DNA of 64,000 nucleotides from Bradyrhizobium zhanjiangense (lineage in GTDB: Bacteria; Pseudomonadota; Alphaproteobacteria; Rhizobiales; Xanthobacteraceae), in the NCBI RefSeq assembly GCF_004114935.1, contig NZ_CP022221.1, positions 7,399,001 through 7,463,000 on the forward strand, read 5' to 3'. The notes under the pieces were generated by a model, which saw nothing but the letters and a program-made list of their open reading frames with translations, did no database searches and was not told the DNA's origin. The position numbers and the translations under genes are program-made. How positions within the stretch are numbered: position 1 is the stretch's first letter; each line of letters opens with the position of its first letter. Below are positions 43,638-54,600 of the stretch, in pieces.

Positions 43638-43870
43638 GGTCCGTGGATTCCTCAGTGCGGGCAAATAACGATGCTCCTGCCCAAAGGTTCCTCAGGCATT
43701 TGAGACCGTTTCCACCCCGAATCGACACGTAATTGAGTACGCTGGGACCTCATCCGTTTTATGACTGGTTCTTGACTGGTTCTTGGCGAGGGCGCGACGC
43801 GATGACTTCGTCGCGCCGCGTTTGGCGGTGCTGCACATCTTCGTGAGATGAGGCAGAGCGTCGCGCGCGA

Positions 43871-44281
43871 TTACGTCGCGATCCTCGTGTCGGTCGCGCG
43901 AACCGCCTGCGGGCGGCCGTGCTCGTCGATCGAGACGTAGGTGAAGTTGCCGTCGGTGACGAGGAACGGATGCTCCTCGCCGCGCCGCAGCGCCCAGGCT
44001 TCCAGATGCACGGTGAGCGAGGTGCGGCCGACGCGCACGAGATTGGCGTAGACGGACACGAGATCGCCGACATAGACCGCCTTGCGAAAATTCATCGCTT
44101 CGATCGCGACAGTCACCGTGCGCGACTTCGCGACTTTCGAGGCGAACACACCGCCGCCGACATCCATCTGGCTGAGCAGCCAGCCGCCGAAGATGTCACC
44201 ATTGGCGTTGGTGTCGGCGGGCATCGCCAGCGTGCGGATGCAGAGATCGCCGCTCGGCCCGGTCATGGCTTGTTCGTTCAT
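43871..44281 (-). CDS. Acyl-CoA thioesterase, YciA-like hotdog fold
   Basis: This 136-residue hotdog-fold thioesterase hydrolyses acyl-CoA to the free acid. The motif ADTNANGDIFGGWLLSQMDVGGGVFA (about residues 22-47) carries the conserved Asn/Asp of the YciA/BACH type. EHPFLVTDGNFTYVSIDEHGRP closes the domain. It starts 7 bases after the FadB-type gene and is the last gene of the beta-oxidation operon, where it may prevent CoA from being trapped as acyl-CoA. Confidence 0.9.
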   Translation of the reverse strand: MNEQAMTGPSGDLCIRTLAMPADTNANGDIFGGWLLSQMDVGGGVFASKVAKSRTVTVAIEAMNFRKAVYVGDLVSVYANLVRVGRTSLTVHLEAWALRRGEEHPFLVTDGNFTYVSIDEHGRPQAVRATDTRIAT

Positions 44282-44288
44282 GCCTGTC

Positions 44289-46385
44289 TCACTTGAAATT
44301 GTCCCAGCCCGGATCTGGCGCGAAGCGCTCGCCGAATCGCTCGGCCAGTGCGCGCAAGGTGGATACGACATTCTCCACGCCGCGCGTGCGCGCATAGTTC
44401 AGCGGACCGCCACGGAACGGTGCATAACCGGTGCCGAAGATCATGGCACCATCGACCGCGTCGGCATTGTCGACGATGCCTTCGCGCAGCGCCGCGACGC
44501 AGACATTGGACATCGGCAGCACCAGGCGATCGATCATCTGGTCGGTGACGCGCGGACCGGTCTCGGGACGCTGTGCCTTCTCCGCCTTGCCGTCCTTCCA
44601 GACATAAAAACCCTTGCCGCTCTTGCGGCCGAGTTCACCCTTGGTGACCTTCTCGCGCAGCCAGGCCGGCGTCGGCGGCAAGAGATCGCCGAACTTGGTG
44701 CGCAGCATGTCGCCGACGTCGAGACAGATGTCGAGCCCGACCTGGTCGGCCAGCTCGATCGGTCCCATCGGCATGCCGAACTGCTCGGCCGCGGCGTCGA
44801 TCAGCCGCTGATCGGTTTTCTCGTCCAGCATCACCATCGCTTCCAGCATGTACGGCGTCAGCGCGCGGTTGACGAGGAAGCCGGGCGAGCTCTTCACGGC
44901 GAGCGGCAGGCGATCAATCGCACCGACGAAGGCGAGCGCCTCCTTCAGCACTTGCGGGTCATTGCCGTCATGGCTGACGACCTCGACCAGTTGCAGCCGC
45001 GACACCGGATTGAAGAAGTGCAGGCCGACCAGCCGCTCCGGCCGCGCCAGCGTCGTCCGCAGATCCTGGAGCGGAATGCTCGAGGTGTTGGTCGCAAGGA
45101 TCGCGCCCGGCTTCATCCGCGGCTCGATGCCGGCATAGACCTTCTGCTTCAGCTCTAACTTTTCCGGCACGGCCTCGATGATGAGATCGGCGTTGCGCAC
45201 GCCTTCCCCGTCCATGTCAGGGATGAGGCGATCGAGTGCGTCGCGCACGTCGGTCGGCTTGCGGATGATCTTGCCGTAGAGCTCGTTGGCGCGCTTCACC
45301 GCGCCGGCGATCGGCTCCGCCTTCATGTCGGCGAGCGAGACGCGCAGTCCCTGCCCCGCGCACCAGGCCGCGATGTCGCCGCCCATGGCGCCGGCGCCGA
45401 TGACATGGACATGCTTGACGGCATTGCCGCTGCCCGCCGCCTTCTTCATCTGCTCGCGCAGGAAGAACACGCGGATCAGGTTCTGTGCGGTCGGCGTCAC
45501 CATCAGCTTGGCAAATGACGCCTGCTCGGCCCTCAGCATCGCGATCTTGCTGCCGCCATGGGTCTCCCAGAGATCGATCAGCGCGTAAGGCGCGGGATAG
45601 TGCTCGCGGGACGCCGCCTTCGCCGCCTCCGAGCGCATGCGCTTGGCGAGCAGCCCGCGCACGAAGCCGAAACCCGCCGCGCGCGTCAGCAAGCCCGGCC
45701 GCGCCCGCTTCAGGCGTCCGAACAGCGCGTCCTTCACGGCGTTGTGGACGTGGCGCTCCTGCGTGACGGTGTCGACGAGGCCGAGTGATCTGGCGCGGCG
45801 CGCATCGATGGTGCGCCCGGTCAGCATCAGGGTCATCGACTGCGTCGGATTGACCAGCGCGGTGAAGCGCGCGGTGCCGCCGAGGCCGGGATGCAAGCCC
45901 AGCATCACCTCCGGGAAGCCGAACCGCGCCCCCTCGATGGCGATGCGAGTCTGGCAGGCGAGCGCAACCTCGAGGCCGCCGCCGAGGCAGAAGCCGTGGA
46001 TGACCGCCACCGTCGGCAGCCTCAGGGCTTCCAGATGGTCGACCACCGCATGCGCGGCGCGGATGCGCGTCTCCACCATGTCGGGATCGCTGGCGCCGCG
46101 GAATTCGTTGACGTCGGCGCCCGCAATGAAACCGGACGGCTTGGCCGAGCGGATCACGAGGCCGGCGGGACGCTCGGTCTCGATCGCCGCGAGCACAGCG
46201 TCGAACTCTTCCATCACATCCGAGGACAGCGTGTTGGCGCTTGTCTCGGCGCGGTCGAACAGCAGCCAGGCGACACCATCGGCATCGCGTGTCAGCTTGA
46301 AGTGCTTGTAGGGACCGTCGGTCGCAGGCTTGGGCCCGAGCGCCAGCACGCGGTCGCCAAGCGCGGTCATGATCTTGGAATCCAT
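44289..46385 (-). CDS. 3-hydroxyacyl-CoA dehydrogenase / enoyl-CoA hydratase fusion (FadB/FadJ type)
   Basis: This 698-residue bifunctional enzyme hydrates trans-2-enoyl-CoA and oxidises the 3-hydroxyacyl-CoA formed. The N-terminal crotonase domain (about residues 25-200) includes LVIRSAKPSGFIAGADVNEF and FCLGGGLEVALACQTRIA. The dehydrogenase domain starts with the NAD-binding VIGAGAMGGDIAAWCAG near residue 327, followed by NTSSIPLQDL and LHFFNPVSRLQLVE. The ATG at 46385 is chosen because upstream readings run into the thiolase stop. It works with the thiolase and FadE that precede it in the operon. Confidence 0.94.
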   Translation of the reverse strand: MDSKIMTALGDRVLALGPKPATDGPYKHFKLTRDADGVAWLLFDRAETSANTLSSDVMEEFDAVLAAIETERPAGLVIRSAKPSGFIAGADVNEFRGASDPDMVETRIRAAHAVVDHLEALRLPTVAVIHGFCLGGGLEVALACQTRIAIEGARFGFPEVMLGLHPGLGGTARFTALVNPTQSMTLMLTGRTIDARRARSLGLVDTVTQERHVHNAVKDALFGRLKRARPGLLTRAAGFGFVRGLLAKRMRSEAAKAASREHYPAPYALIDLWETHGGSKIAMLRAEQASFAKLMVTPTAQNLIRVFFLREQMKKAAGSGNAVKHVHVIGAGAMGGDIAAWCAGQGLRVSLADMKAEPIAGAVKRANELYGKIIRKPTDVRDALDRLIPDMDGEGVRNADLIIEAVPEKLELKQKVYAGIEPRMKPGAILATNTSSIPLQDLRTTLARPERLVGLHFFNPVSRLQLVEVVSHDGNDPQVLKEALAFVGAIDRLPLAVKSSPGFLVNRALTPYMLEAMVMLDEKTDQRLIDAAAEQFGMPMGPIELADQVGLDICLDVGDMLRTKFGDLLPPTPAWLREKVTKGELGRKSGKGFYVWKDGKAEKAQRPETGPRVTDQMIDRLVLPMSNVCVAALREGIVDNADAVDGAMIFGTGYAPFRGGPLNYARTRGVENVVSTLRALAERFGERFAPDPGWDNFK

Positions 46386-46387
46386 GG

Positions 46388-47671
46388 TCACACCGCCTCG
46401 ATCAGCATGGCGCCGCCGAGCCCGCCGCCGATGCATTCGGTGGCAACGCCGCGCCGCGTGCCAAGCCGCTTCATCGCGTTGACGAGATGCAGCACGATCC
46501 GGTTGCCGGAGGTGCCGACGGGATGGCCGAGCGAGATCGCGCCGCCGTCGACATTCAGTCTTTCGTGGTCGATCTCGCCGGCTGCGCCGTCGAGGCCGAG
46601 AATCTCACGGCAGAATTTATCGTCCTTCCACGCGGCGAGGCAGCCGAGCACTTGCGTCGCAAAAGCCTCGTTCAGCTCCCAGGTCTCGACGTCTTTGATG
46701 GTGAGGTCGTTGCGCTGGAGCAGCGGCGTCGCCGACATCACCGGACCCAGGCCCATGATGCTGGGATCGAGCGCAGCCCAATGGCTGTCAACGATGACGG
46801 CTTTCGGCGTCAGCTTGTGCTTGGCCACCGCCTGGTCGGAGGCCAGGATCACCCAGGAGGCACCATCGGTGATCTGCGAGGAATTTCCGGCGGTGACCTG
46901 TCCCCAGGGGCGCTCGAACACCGGCCGGAGCTTTGCCAGCGTCTCGGCCGTCGAGTCCTTGCGCACGCCGTCGTCATGGTCGAAGAACTTGCCGTCGCGG
47001 GAAAACGCGGTCTCGACCTCGTCCTTGAGAAAACCCGCGTCTTGCGCATGCGCGAGCCGGCGATGACTCTCGGCGGCGTAAGCATCGGACTGTGCGCGGG
47101 TGATGCCGAAGAGATGGCCGACGACCTCGGCGGTCTGGCCCATATTCAGATCGGTGACGGGATCGGTCAGTCCGCGCTCGAGGCCGATGATCGGCTTGAG
47201 ATAACGCGGGCGCAGCTTGAAGGCCGCGCCGAGCTTCGCAGCCACGCCCTTGGCGGTGGCAAGGCCGGCAAACCAGCGCACGCCGGAATTCGGCCAGACC
47301 AGCGGCGCGTGGCTCAGCGCCTCGGTGCCGCCGGCCAGGATCATGTCGGCATGACCTTCGCGGATGTAGCGATAGGCGGTGTCGATCGACTGCATCCCGG
47401 AGCCGCAATTGATCTGCACGGTGAAGGCGACCATGTCCTCGCCCATGCCGAGCCGCAGCGCGGCGACACGGGCCGGGTTCATCTCGTCCGCGATCACGTT
47501 GACGCAGCCGAGGATGACCTGGTCGAAGTCAGTCGGGGCGAACGGCTGGCGCGCCAGCAGCGGCCGGCCGCATTGCACGGCAAGATCGACCGGCGTGAAC
47601 GGCCCGGGTCCCGAACGCGCCTTCAGAAACGGCGTCCGGCTGCCGTCGACGATGAAAACCGGTCGTGCCAT
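46388..47671 (-). CDS. Acetyl-CoA C-acyltransferase (thiolase, FadA/FadI type)
   Basis: This 427-residue thiolase cleaves 3-ketoacyl-CoA with CoA. The acylated Cys is in QINCGSGMQSIDTAYRYI (about residue 86). The His/Cys acid-base pair is in GAISLGHPVGTSGNRIV (about residues 371-387) and ATECIGGGLGGAML at the end. The ATG overlaps the FadE stop (TGATG), and the next gene starts two bases after its stop. It forms, with the FadB-type protein, the two halves of the beta-oxidation complex. Confidence 0.95.
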   Translation of the reverse strand: MARPVFIVDGSRTPFLKARSGPGPFTPVDLAVQCGRPLLARQPFAPTDFDQVILGCVNVIADEMNPARVAALRLGMGEDMVAFTVQINCGSGMQSIDTAYRYIREGHADMILAGGTEALSHAPLVWPNSGVRWFAGLATAKGVAAKLGAAFKLRPRYLKPIIGLERGLTDPVTDLNMGQTAEVVGHLFGITRAQSDAYAAESHRRLAHAQDAGFLKDEVETAFSRDGKFFDHDDGVRKDSTAETLAKLRPVFERPWGQVTAGNSSQITDGASWVILASDQAVAKHKLTPKAVIVDSHWAALDPSIMGLGPVMSATPLLQRNDLTIKDVETWELNEAFATQVLGCLAAWKDDKFCREILGLDGAAGEIDHERLNVDGGAISLGHPVGTSGNRIVLHLVNAMKRLGTRRGVATECIGGGLGGAMLIEAV

Positions 47672-49938
47672 CAGCTCGCCGCCCTCTGTTCACCGAGTTC
47701 CTGGAAGAATTGATGCACGTCGCTGGATTTCTTGTAAATCGGCGACAGCGCCTCCGGCGCAAAATCGTCGACCTCAATCACCTCGGTGACGGCGTCGCGG
47801 GCCGCGGCAACCTGCTCGCCCTCAGCCTGCGTGATCACGCCTTTGGTGACCGCTTCCTTCCAGTCGCGGACATGCGCCGCGCGCATGCGCTTGGCGATGG
47901 CCTCCGTGCCTGCGACCAGCTTGAACGCGCGCTCCAGCCGGGCAAAGCCGCCGTTGTCATCGACTTGGGCCAGATCCGGCGTCAGACGCTCGCGCGCCGC
48001 CGAGGGCTCCAGCACGAGGCTCGCGCATTGGTGCACGACACGGTCGGAGGGGCCGAGCACGCGGGCACCGAACGGCTGGACCACGAGCTTGAGGAAGATT
48101 GCGACAAAGCGGTTCGGCAGATTGGCGAGGATTTCGGCGAGCCGGTTCTCGATAGTCCGGAAGCCCGTTGCCATGCACCATTCCAGCGCGGCGAAATCCT
48201 CCTTCTGCCGGCCCTCGTCCTGCCAGCGTTTCAGTACCGCCGAGAGTAGATAGAGCTCGGACAGGATGTCGCCGAACCGCGCCGACAGCATCTCCTTGCG
48301 CTTGAGCGCGCCGCCGAGCGTCAGCAGCGCCATGTCGGCGCAGAGCGCGAAGGCGGCGGAGTAACGCGAGAGCTGGCGATAGAAGGGCGTGGCATCGCCC
48401 GCGTCCGGCGCAGGCGCGAAGGCGCCAAAGGTCCAGCTCCGGCCGAACGCGCGGAACAGGGTCCGGAAGCTGTGGCCGACGTGCTTCCAGAACGCCTTAT
48501 CGAACGCGGCGAGGCCACGCTCGCGATCGGTGTCGGCCAGCGCGTTCATCTCGTCGAGCAGATGGGGATGGGCGCGGATAGCGCCCTGCCCGAACACGAT
48601 CAGATTACGAGTCAGGATGTTGGCGCCTTCCACCGTGATGCCGACCGGCACGGCGCGATGCAGATTGCCGAGATAGTTTTGCGGACCGTCGATCACGGCC
48701 TTGCCGCCGTGGATGTCCATGGCATCGTCGATCGCGACCCGCATCCGCTCGGTCGCGTGCAGCTTCATGATGCCGGAGATGACGGCAGGATGAATGCCGG
48801 CATTCAGCGCCGAGCAGGTCAGGCGCCGCGCGGCGTCCAGCTGATAGGCGGTCGCGACGATGCGCGCGAGCGGCTCCTCGACGCCTTCAAACTTGGAGAT
48901 GGAGATGCCGAACTGCTCGCGGATGCGGGCATAGGCGCCGGTGGTGCGCGCCGCAAAGGCAGCGCCGGCGGCCGAGAGTGATGGCAGCGAGATGCCGCGG
49001 CCGGCGGCGAGCGCCGTCATCAGCATCTTCCAGCCCTGCCCCAGCCGAGCCTCGCCGCCGATGACATAGTCGAGCGGAATGAAGACGTCGCGGCCCCGGT
49101 TCGGGCCGTTCTGGAACACCTGCATCGACGGCAGATGACGGTGACCGATCTCGACGCCGGGCAGATTGGTCGGGATCAGCGCCACTGTGATGCCGAGCTC
49201 TTCCTGATCGCCGACGAGATGATCGGGATCATAGGCCTTGAAGGCGAGGCCGAGCAGCGTCGCGACGGGGCCGAGCGTGATGTAGCGCTTGTGCCAGTTG
49301 AGCCTGAGGCCGAGGACTTCGCGGCCCTCGAAATCGCCCTTGCAGATGATACCGGTGTCGACCATCGAGGCGGCGTCGGAGCCGGCCTCGGGGCTGGTGA
49401 GGCCGAAGCAGGGAATGTCGCGGCCGTCGGCGAGGCGCGGCAGCCAGCGCTGCTGCTGCTCCCTGGTGCCGAAGCGCATCAGCAGTTCGCCGGGGCCGAG
49501 CGAGTTCGGCACCATCACCGTGACCGCGGCCGCGATCGAGCGCGTCGAGATTTTCCGCACGACTTCGGAATGCGCATAGGGCGAGAAGCCGAGGCCGCCA
49601 AACTCCTTCGGAATGATCATGCCGAAGAACTTTTCGCGCTTGACGAAGTGCCAGACGTCCTGCGGCAGGTCGCGCCATTCCCAGAAGATCTTCCACTCGT
49701 CGAGCATGGCGCAGAGTTCGTCGACGGGGCCATTGAGGAAAGCCTGCTCCTCCGCGGTCAACCTCGCCTGCGGGACCTTCAGCAGCTTCGACCAATCAGG
49801 GTTGCCGGTGAAGAGATCGGCGTCCCACCAGACGTCACCGGCCTCCAGCGCCTCGCGCTCGGTATCGGACATCGCCGGCAGCACGCCGCGCGCGAGAGTG
49901 AAGATCGGCTTCGTCAGAGTGTCGCGGCGGAAGCTCAT
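47671..49938 (-). CDS. fadE: Acyl-CoA dehydrogenase, FadE type
   Basis: This 755-residue acyl-CoA dehydrogenase carries out the first step of beta-oxidation with FAD. The core has VMVPNSLGPGELLMRFGTREQQQRWLPRL and CFGLTSPEAGSDAASM (about residues 185-240). The C-terminal third is the DUF1974 domain found in long FadE proteins. The ATG at 49938 has a GAGGT ribosome-binding site, and the next upstream ATG adds four residues. It is the first gene of the operon fadE, thiolase, fadB-type, thioesterase. No regulator gene is next to it. Confidence 0.94.
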   Translation of the reverse strand: MSFRRDTLTKPIFTLARGVLPAMSDTEREALEAGDVWWDADLFTGNPDWSKLLKVPQARLTAEEQAFLNGPVDELCAMLDEWKIFWEWRDLPQDVWHFVKREKFFGMIIPKEFGGLGFSPYAHSEVVRKISTRSIAAAVTVMVPNSLGPGELLMRFGTREQQQRWLPRLADGRDIPCFGLTSPEAGSDAASMVDTGIICKGDFEGREVLGLRLNWHKRYITLGPVATLLGLAFKAYDPDHLVGDQEELGITVALIPTNLPGVEIGHRHLPSMQVFQNGPNRGRDVFIPLDYVIGGEARLGQGWKMLMTALAAGRGISLPSLSAAGAAFAARTTGAYARIREQFGISISKFEGVEEPLARIVATAYQLDAARRLTCSALNAGIHPAVISGIMKLHATERMRVAIDDAMDIHGGKAVIDGPQNYLGNLHRAVPVGITVEGANILTRNLIVFGQGAIRAHPHLLDEMNALADTDRERGLAAFDKAFWKHVGHSFRTLFRAFGRSWTFGAFAPAPDAGDATPFYRQLSRYSAAFALCADMALLTLGGALKRKEMLSARFGDILSELYLLSAVLKRWQDEGRQKEDFAALEWCMATGFRTIENRLAEILANLPNRFVAIFLKLVVQPFGARVLGPSDRVVHQCASLVLEPSAARERLTPDLAQVDDNGGFARLERAFKLVAGTEAIAKRMRAAHVRDWKEAVTKGVITQAEGEQVAAARDAVTEVIEVDDFAPEALSPIYKKSSDVHQFFQELGEQRAAS

Positions 49939-50107
49939 GGCGGACCTCATGCATCGGCGCGGTGCCGGGCATTTTAGCGGAAACGGGCTGGCGGAGGCGA
50001 ACACTTCGCCTGCGAAATTGACGCGGCCGGGCGGCCGCCCCCGACCATAACGGCCGGGGCGTGAGGGCAGTTCCAGGAGGGGGAATGGGGCTGAATGGCT
50101 CCCCGAG

Positions 50108-50232
50108 TCATTCCGGGGCGCGCGAACCGTGAACCCGGAATCCATCGTGCGGCAGCGTCGGTGGATGAACGGATTCTCTGATGCGCAATTGCGCATCATA
50201 GTTCGCGCCTGGCGGCGCGCCCCGGAATGACG
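50108..50232. repeat. Palindromic repeat family D
   Basis: It runs from GTCATTCCGGGGCGCGCGAA to GCGCCCCGGAATGAC, with GAACCCGGAATCCATCGTGC inside and a central TGATGCGCAATTGCGCATCA palindrome. It lies between fadE and the flavin reductase gene and fills much of the 314-base gap 49939-50252. A degenerate fragment with CGCGCTTCGCGCGCCCCAGA occurs near 43410-43440. Confidence 0.85.
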
Positions 50233-50252
50233 GCATAGGGAGAGGCGCCTTC

Positions 50253-50876
50253 CTAATCCGGCCGGACCATCTCGAACATATTTTCCGGCTTGATCTCGAA
50301 ATAATCGCCGCGGCGGCCGGCGCGGACGATCGGGCGGGCGGCGGCGGTCTGGTAGATGCCGTCCTTGATCATGGCCTTGTCGATGTGGACGGCGACGACC
50401 TCGCCCAGGGTCAGCCAGGCGTCGGCCTCCTTGCCGTCAGCGCCCTTGAGACGGACGATGTCGGAGACCTTGCATTCGAAGGCGACGGGGCTCTCAGCCA
50501 CGCGAGGCACGTTGACGAGCCGACCGGGCACGGCGGTGAGGCCCGCGACCTCGAATTCGTCGACCTCGGGGCCGACATGCGCGGCGGTCGCGTTCATGTG
50601 CTTCGCCAGATCCATCGTGGCGAGATTCCAGACGAACTCGCCGGTCTGCTGGATGTTCTCGACCGTATCCTTCCAGTTGGTGGAGGAGAAGCCGATGATC
50701 GGCGGCACGTAACAGAAGGCGTTGAAGAAGCTGTAGGGCGCGAGGTTGACGTGGCCCCTGGCGTCGCGCGAGGAGATCCAACCGATCGGCCGCGGCGCGA
50801 TGATGGCGTTGAAGGGATCGTGCTTGAGGCCGTGCCCCTTGGAGGGCTCGTAGAAATAAAGCTCTTTGTCGGTCAC
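50253..50876 (-). CDS. Flavin reductase-like FMN-binding protein (GTG start)
   Basis: This 207-residue protein is of the flavin-reductase/pyridoxamine-oxidase-like split-barrel fold. PFNAIIAPRPIGWISSRDARG at about residues 20-40 and APYSFFNAFCYVPPIIGFSS are typical of FMN-binding reductases of the DIM6/NTAB group. It probably reduces flavin with NAD(P)H or binds it for an oxygenase. The start appears to be GTG at 50874-50876 with AGGGGA upstream, giving an N-terminus VTDKELYFYEPSKGHGLKHD. The longer in-frame reading extends into a repeat and has no support. Confidence 0.85.
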   Translation of the reverse strand: MTDKELYFYEPSKGHGLKHDPFNAIIAPRPIGWISSRDARGHVNLAPYSFFNAFCYVPPIIGFSSTNWKDTVENIQQTGEFVWNLATMDLAKHMNATAAHVGPEVDEFEVAGLTAVPGRLVNVPRVAESPVAFECKVSDIVRLKGADGKEADAWLTLGEVVAVHIDKAMIKDGIYQTAAARPIVRAGRRGDYFEIKPENMFEMVRPD

Positions 50877-50893
50877 GCTGGCTTTCCCCTGCT

Positions 50894-50972
50894 CGTCATT
50901 GCGAGCGCAGCGAAGCAATCTAGGATCCGTCCGCGGAGACAGCCTGGATTGCTTCGCTACGCTCGCAATGGC
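50894..50972. repeat. Palindromic repeat family A
   Basis: The left arm reads CGTCATTGCGAGCGCAGCGA and the right arm GCTACGCTCGCAATGG. It lies directly upstream of the flavin reductase start, between that gene and the TetR gene on the same strand. Confidence 0.85.
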
Positions 50973-51057
50973 GGAGTTTGACGATCCGTCCTGGGCCGCC
51001 ACGCGGCGGTCAGCCCGGAGCGGTCGGCCTGCTTATAGGAAGAAACGGCTCCGCCCG

Positions 51058-51657
51058 TCAGTGGCGCGGCGACAGACCCGCGATGACGAAATCGATCATC
51101 TGGTCGATGGTCGGGCCCGGTTTGGTGGCGCACTGGGCGATCATCTGGGGGTGGAAGAAGCGTATCATCGCGGTGCAGGCGCAGAGCGAGGCGAGCTGCA
51201 GGTCGGGCGCCTCGAACTCGCCGGAGGCAACGCCTTGCGCGATCATCTGGCCGATCACGCCCGCAATGCACTCCATGTGAGCGACGCAGACGTCCCAGTC
51301 CTCCTCCATCGCGATCGCGACCATCTCGTGGAGCTTGTTGTCACCGACATAGCGCTCGGTGTTCATTCGATGGATGGTGGTGAGCAGCTCGCGGAAGCGC
51401 GGGAGCACCGGGCCGGGCCGGGTCACGATCCGCTGCGCCTCCAGCTCGACCTCGCCCATCAAGCCCCGCGCCACCGCCTGATGGATCGCCTTCTTCGATT
51501 CGAAGAAGCGATAGACATTGGCGGGGCTCATCCTGAGCTCCTTGGCGATGTCCCCGACCGTGGTCTTCTGATAGCCGATCTGGCGGAACAGCCGCTCGGC
51601 CACCTCAAGGATACGATCCCGGGTGTCGCCTTCGATATGTTCCGCAACCAGTGTCAT
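51058..51657 (-). CDS. TetR family regulator of the RND pump
   Basis: This 199-residue TetR repressor has the helix-turn-helix at about residues 12-56 (DRILEVAERLFRQIGYQKTTVGDIAKELRMSPANVYRFFESKKAI) and a C-terminal ligand domain. It starts 34 bases after the RND permease stop on the same strand, so it is the last gene of the efflux operon rather than divergent from it. It probably represses that operon and responds to a pump substrate. Confidence 0.9.
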   Translation of the reverse strand: MTLVAEHIEGDTRDRILEVAERLFRQIGYQKTTVGDIAKELRMSPANVYRFFESKKAIHQAVARGLMGEVELEAQRIVTRPGPVLPRFRELLTTIHRMNTERYVGDNKLHEMVAIAMEEDWDVCVAHMECIAGVIGQMIAQGVASGEFEAPDLQLASLCACTAMIRFFHPQMIAQCATKPGPTIDQMIDFVIAGLSPRH

Positions 51658-51691
51658 CTGTCAGGACTCGTCATTCAGCACTACTTCTCAC

Positions 51692-54600
51692 TTATTCAGC
51701 CGCTTCAGCAAGCGGAATTGCGTGCTGGTCATCGCTCCCATGCTGCGGCACGGCAGGCTGCTCGGGGGTGCCCGCCTCGTCCAGGCTCTTCCTGAACCAG
51801 AGCGCATAGAGGCCCGGCAGGTACAAGAGCGTCAGGAAGGTCGCGACGAACAGGCCGCCCATGATGGTGATCGCCATCGGGCCCCAGAAGGCCGAGCGCG
51901 ACAGCGGGATCATGGCGAGGATGGCGGCGAGCGCCGTCAGCACCACCGGACGGGCGCGGCGGACGGTCGCCTCCACGATCGCCTCGCGCCGGGTCAGGCC
52001 GTGCGAGACGTCGGTCTCGATCTGGTCGACCAGGATGACGGTGTTGCGCATGATCATGCCGGCAAGCGCGATCAGGCCGAGCAGCGCCACGAAGCCGAAC
52101 GGGGCATTGGCGACGTTGAGCCCGAGCGAGGCGCCGACAATGCCGAGCGGCGCGGTCAGGAACACCAGGATCAGGCGCGAGAAGCTCTGCAGCTGGATCA
52201 TGAGCAGCGTCAGCATCACCATGACCATCACCGGGAAGAGGATGAAGATCGAGGCGTTACCCTTGGCGGATTCCTCGAACGCGCCGCCCGGCTCGATGCG
52301 GTAGGCCGGCTCGAGGTTGTCCTTGATCGCCTTCAGCTTCGGCGTGATCTGGTTGGTGACGTCGGGCGCCTGCACGCCGTCGACCACGTCGGAGCGCACG
52401 GTAATCGCCATGTCGCGGTTGCGCCGCCACATGATCGGCTCCTCGTGGGCATATTCGATCTTCGCGATCTGCTGCAGCGGCACGGCCACGCCGTTACGCG
52501 AGGTGATGGTGAGGTCGCCGACGCCGCCGAGGTCGAGGCGTTCGGACGGGATCGCACGGGCGACCACGCCGACCTTCTCGATGCCGTCACGTACCGTCGT
52601 GACCTGCGAACCCGAGATCAGCATCGCCAGCGCCTGCGAGACCTCCTGCGGGGTCAGGCCCATGGCACGAGCACGGTCCTGGTCGACGACGAGCTTCAGG
52701 TAGGGCGACTGCTCGTTCCAGTCGAGCTGGACGTCCTTGACGCTCTTGTTCTGGCGCATGACGTCGCGGACCTGGTAGGCGATCTCGCGCACCTTGTTGG
52801 CGTCGGGCCCGATCACGCGGAACTGGACGGGGAAGCCGACCGGCGGGCCGAAATTGAAGCGGTCGACGCGGACGCGCGCCTCCGTCAGCACGCCCTCGGC
52901 AGCGGCGTTCTCGATCTTGGCCTTGATCCGCTCGCGCGCCTCGACGCCCTTGGCGACGATGACGATCTCGGCAAAGGCCTCGTTCGGCAGTTGCGGGTTG
53001 AGGCCGAGCCAGAAGCGCGGCGAGCCCTGGCCGACATAGGACGTATAGGTCTCGATGTCCTTGTCGTCCTTCAGCAGCGTCTCGGCCTTCTTCACAGCCT
53101 TCTCGGTGACGTTGAAGGCAGTGCCCTCGGGCAGACGCAGCTGGAGGAACAGCTCGGGCCGCTCCGACAGCGGGAAGAACTGCTGCTGGACATGGCCGAA
53201 GCCGACGATCGAAGCGACGAAGACGCCGACGGTCGCGACCACCACGGTGATGCGGTGGTTGACGCACCATTGCACGATGGCGCGCAGGCCGCGGTACATG
53301 CGGGTCTCGTAGACCGCGTGCGGATCGTGGTTGTGGTGCTTCATCTCCGGCAGCAGCTTGACGCCGATATAGGGCGTGAAGATCACCGCCACGAACCAGG
53401 AGGCGACCAGCGCGATCGCCACGATCCAGAAGATGCTGCCGGCATATTCGCCGACCGCAGAATTGGCAAAGCCGATGGGGAGGAAGCCAGCGGCCGTGAC
53501 CAGCGTTCCCGTGAGCATCGGAAACGCAGTTGATTCCCAGGCAAAGGACGCCGCACGCATGCGGTCCCAGCCCTGCTCCATCTTTACCACCATCATCTCG
53601 ACCGCGATGATGGCGTCGTCGACGAGCAGGCCGAGCGCGATGATCAGCGCTCCCAGCGTGATGCGATGCAGGTCGAGCGACATCGTATTCATGACGACGA
53701 AGACGATGCCGAGCACCAGCGGCACCGACAGCGCGACCACGATGCCGGTGCGCCAGCCGAGCGCCAGGAACGAGACGAACAGCACGATGACGAGCGCCTC
53801 CATGAAGGAGTGCACGAACTCGCCGACGGCGTGCTCGACCACCTTGGGCTGGTCGGCGATGAGCTTGACGTCGATGCCCTGCGGCACGGCCTTCATGAAT
53901 TCGCTGGTCGCCTTCTCGACCTCCTTGCCGAGATCGAGGATGTTGGCGCCCTTGGCGGTGACGACGCCGATGCCGATCGCGGGCTTGCCTTCCTGGCGGA
54001 CGACGAAGCTCGGCGGATCGACATAGCCATGGGTGACGGTGGCGATGTCGCCGAGGCGGAAGACGCGGCCGTTGCTCTCGACCGGCGTCTCGGCCACGGC
54101 CTTGGCGCCATCGAGCGCGCCGGTGACGCGCAGCGGCACGCGCTGCGACGAGGTCTCGACCGTGCCGGCCGGCGTCACGTTGTTCTGCTTGGCGAGCGAA
54201 TCGAACAGCGCCTGCGGCGTGATGCCGAGCGTGGCGAGCTTGGCGTGGCTGAACTCGACGAAGATGCGTTCGTCCTGATTGCCGTAGACGTCGACCTTGG
54301 TCACGCCAGGCACCTTCAAGAGACGCTGACGGAAGCCTTCCGAGACCTTCTTCAGTTGGGCATAGTCGGCGCCCTCGCCGGTCATCATGTAGAGGATGGA
54401 ATCGACGTCGGAGAACTCGTCATTGACGACGGGCCCGAGGATGCCGGACGGCAGCTGGCCCTGCACGTCGACCAGCTTCTTGCGCAGCAGGTAGAAGAGA
54501 TAAGGCACGTCCTTCGGCGGGGTGTTGTCGCGGAAGGTCACCTGGAGCGCGGTGAAGGCGGGCTTGGAATAGGTCTGCACCTTCTCGAAATAGGGCAGCT

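Noticed and set aside
43762..43783. Tandem 11-base direct repeat (TGACTGGTTCT twice)
   Set aside because: Only two copies, no gene or operator context; likely chance or replication slippage.
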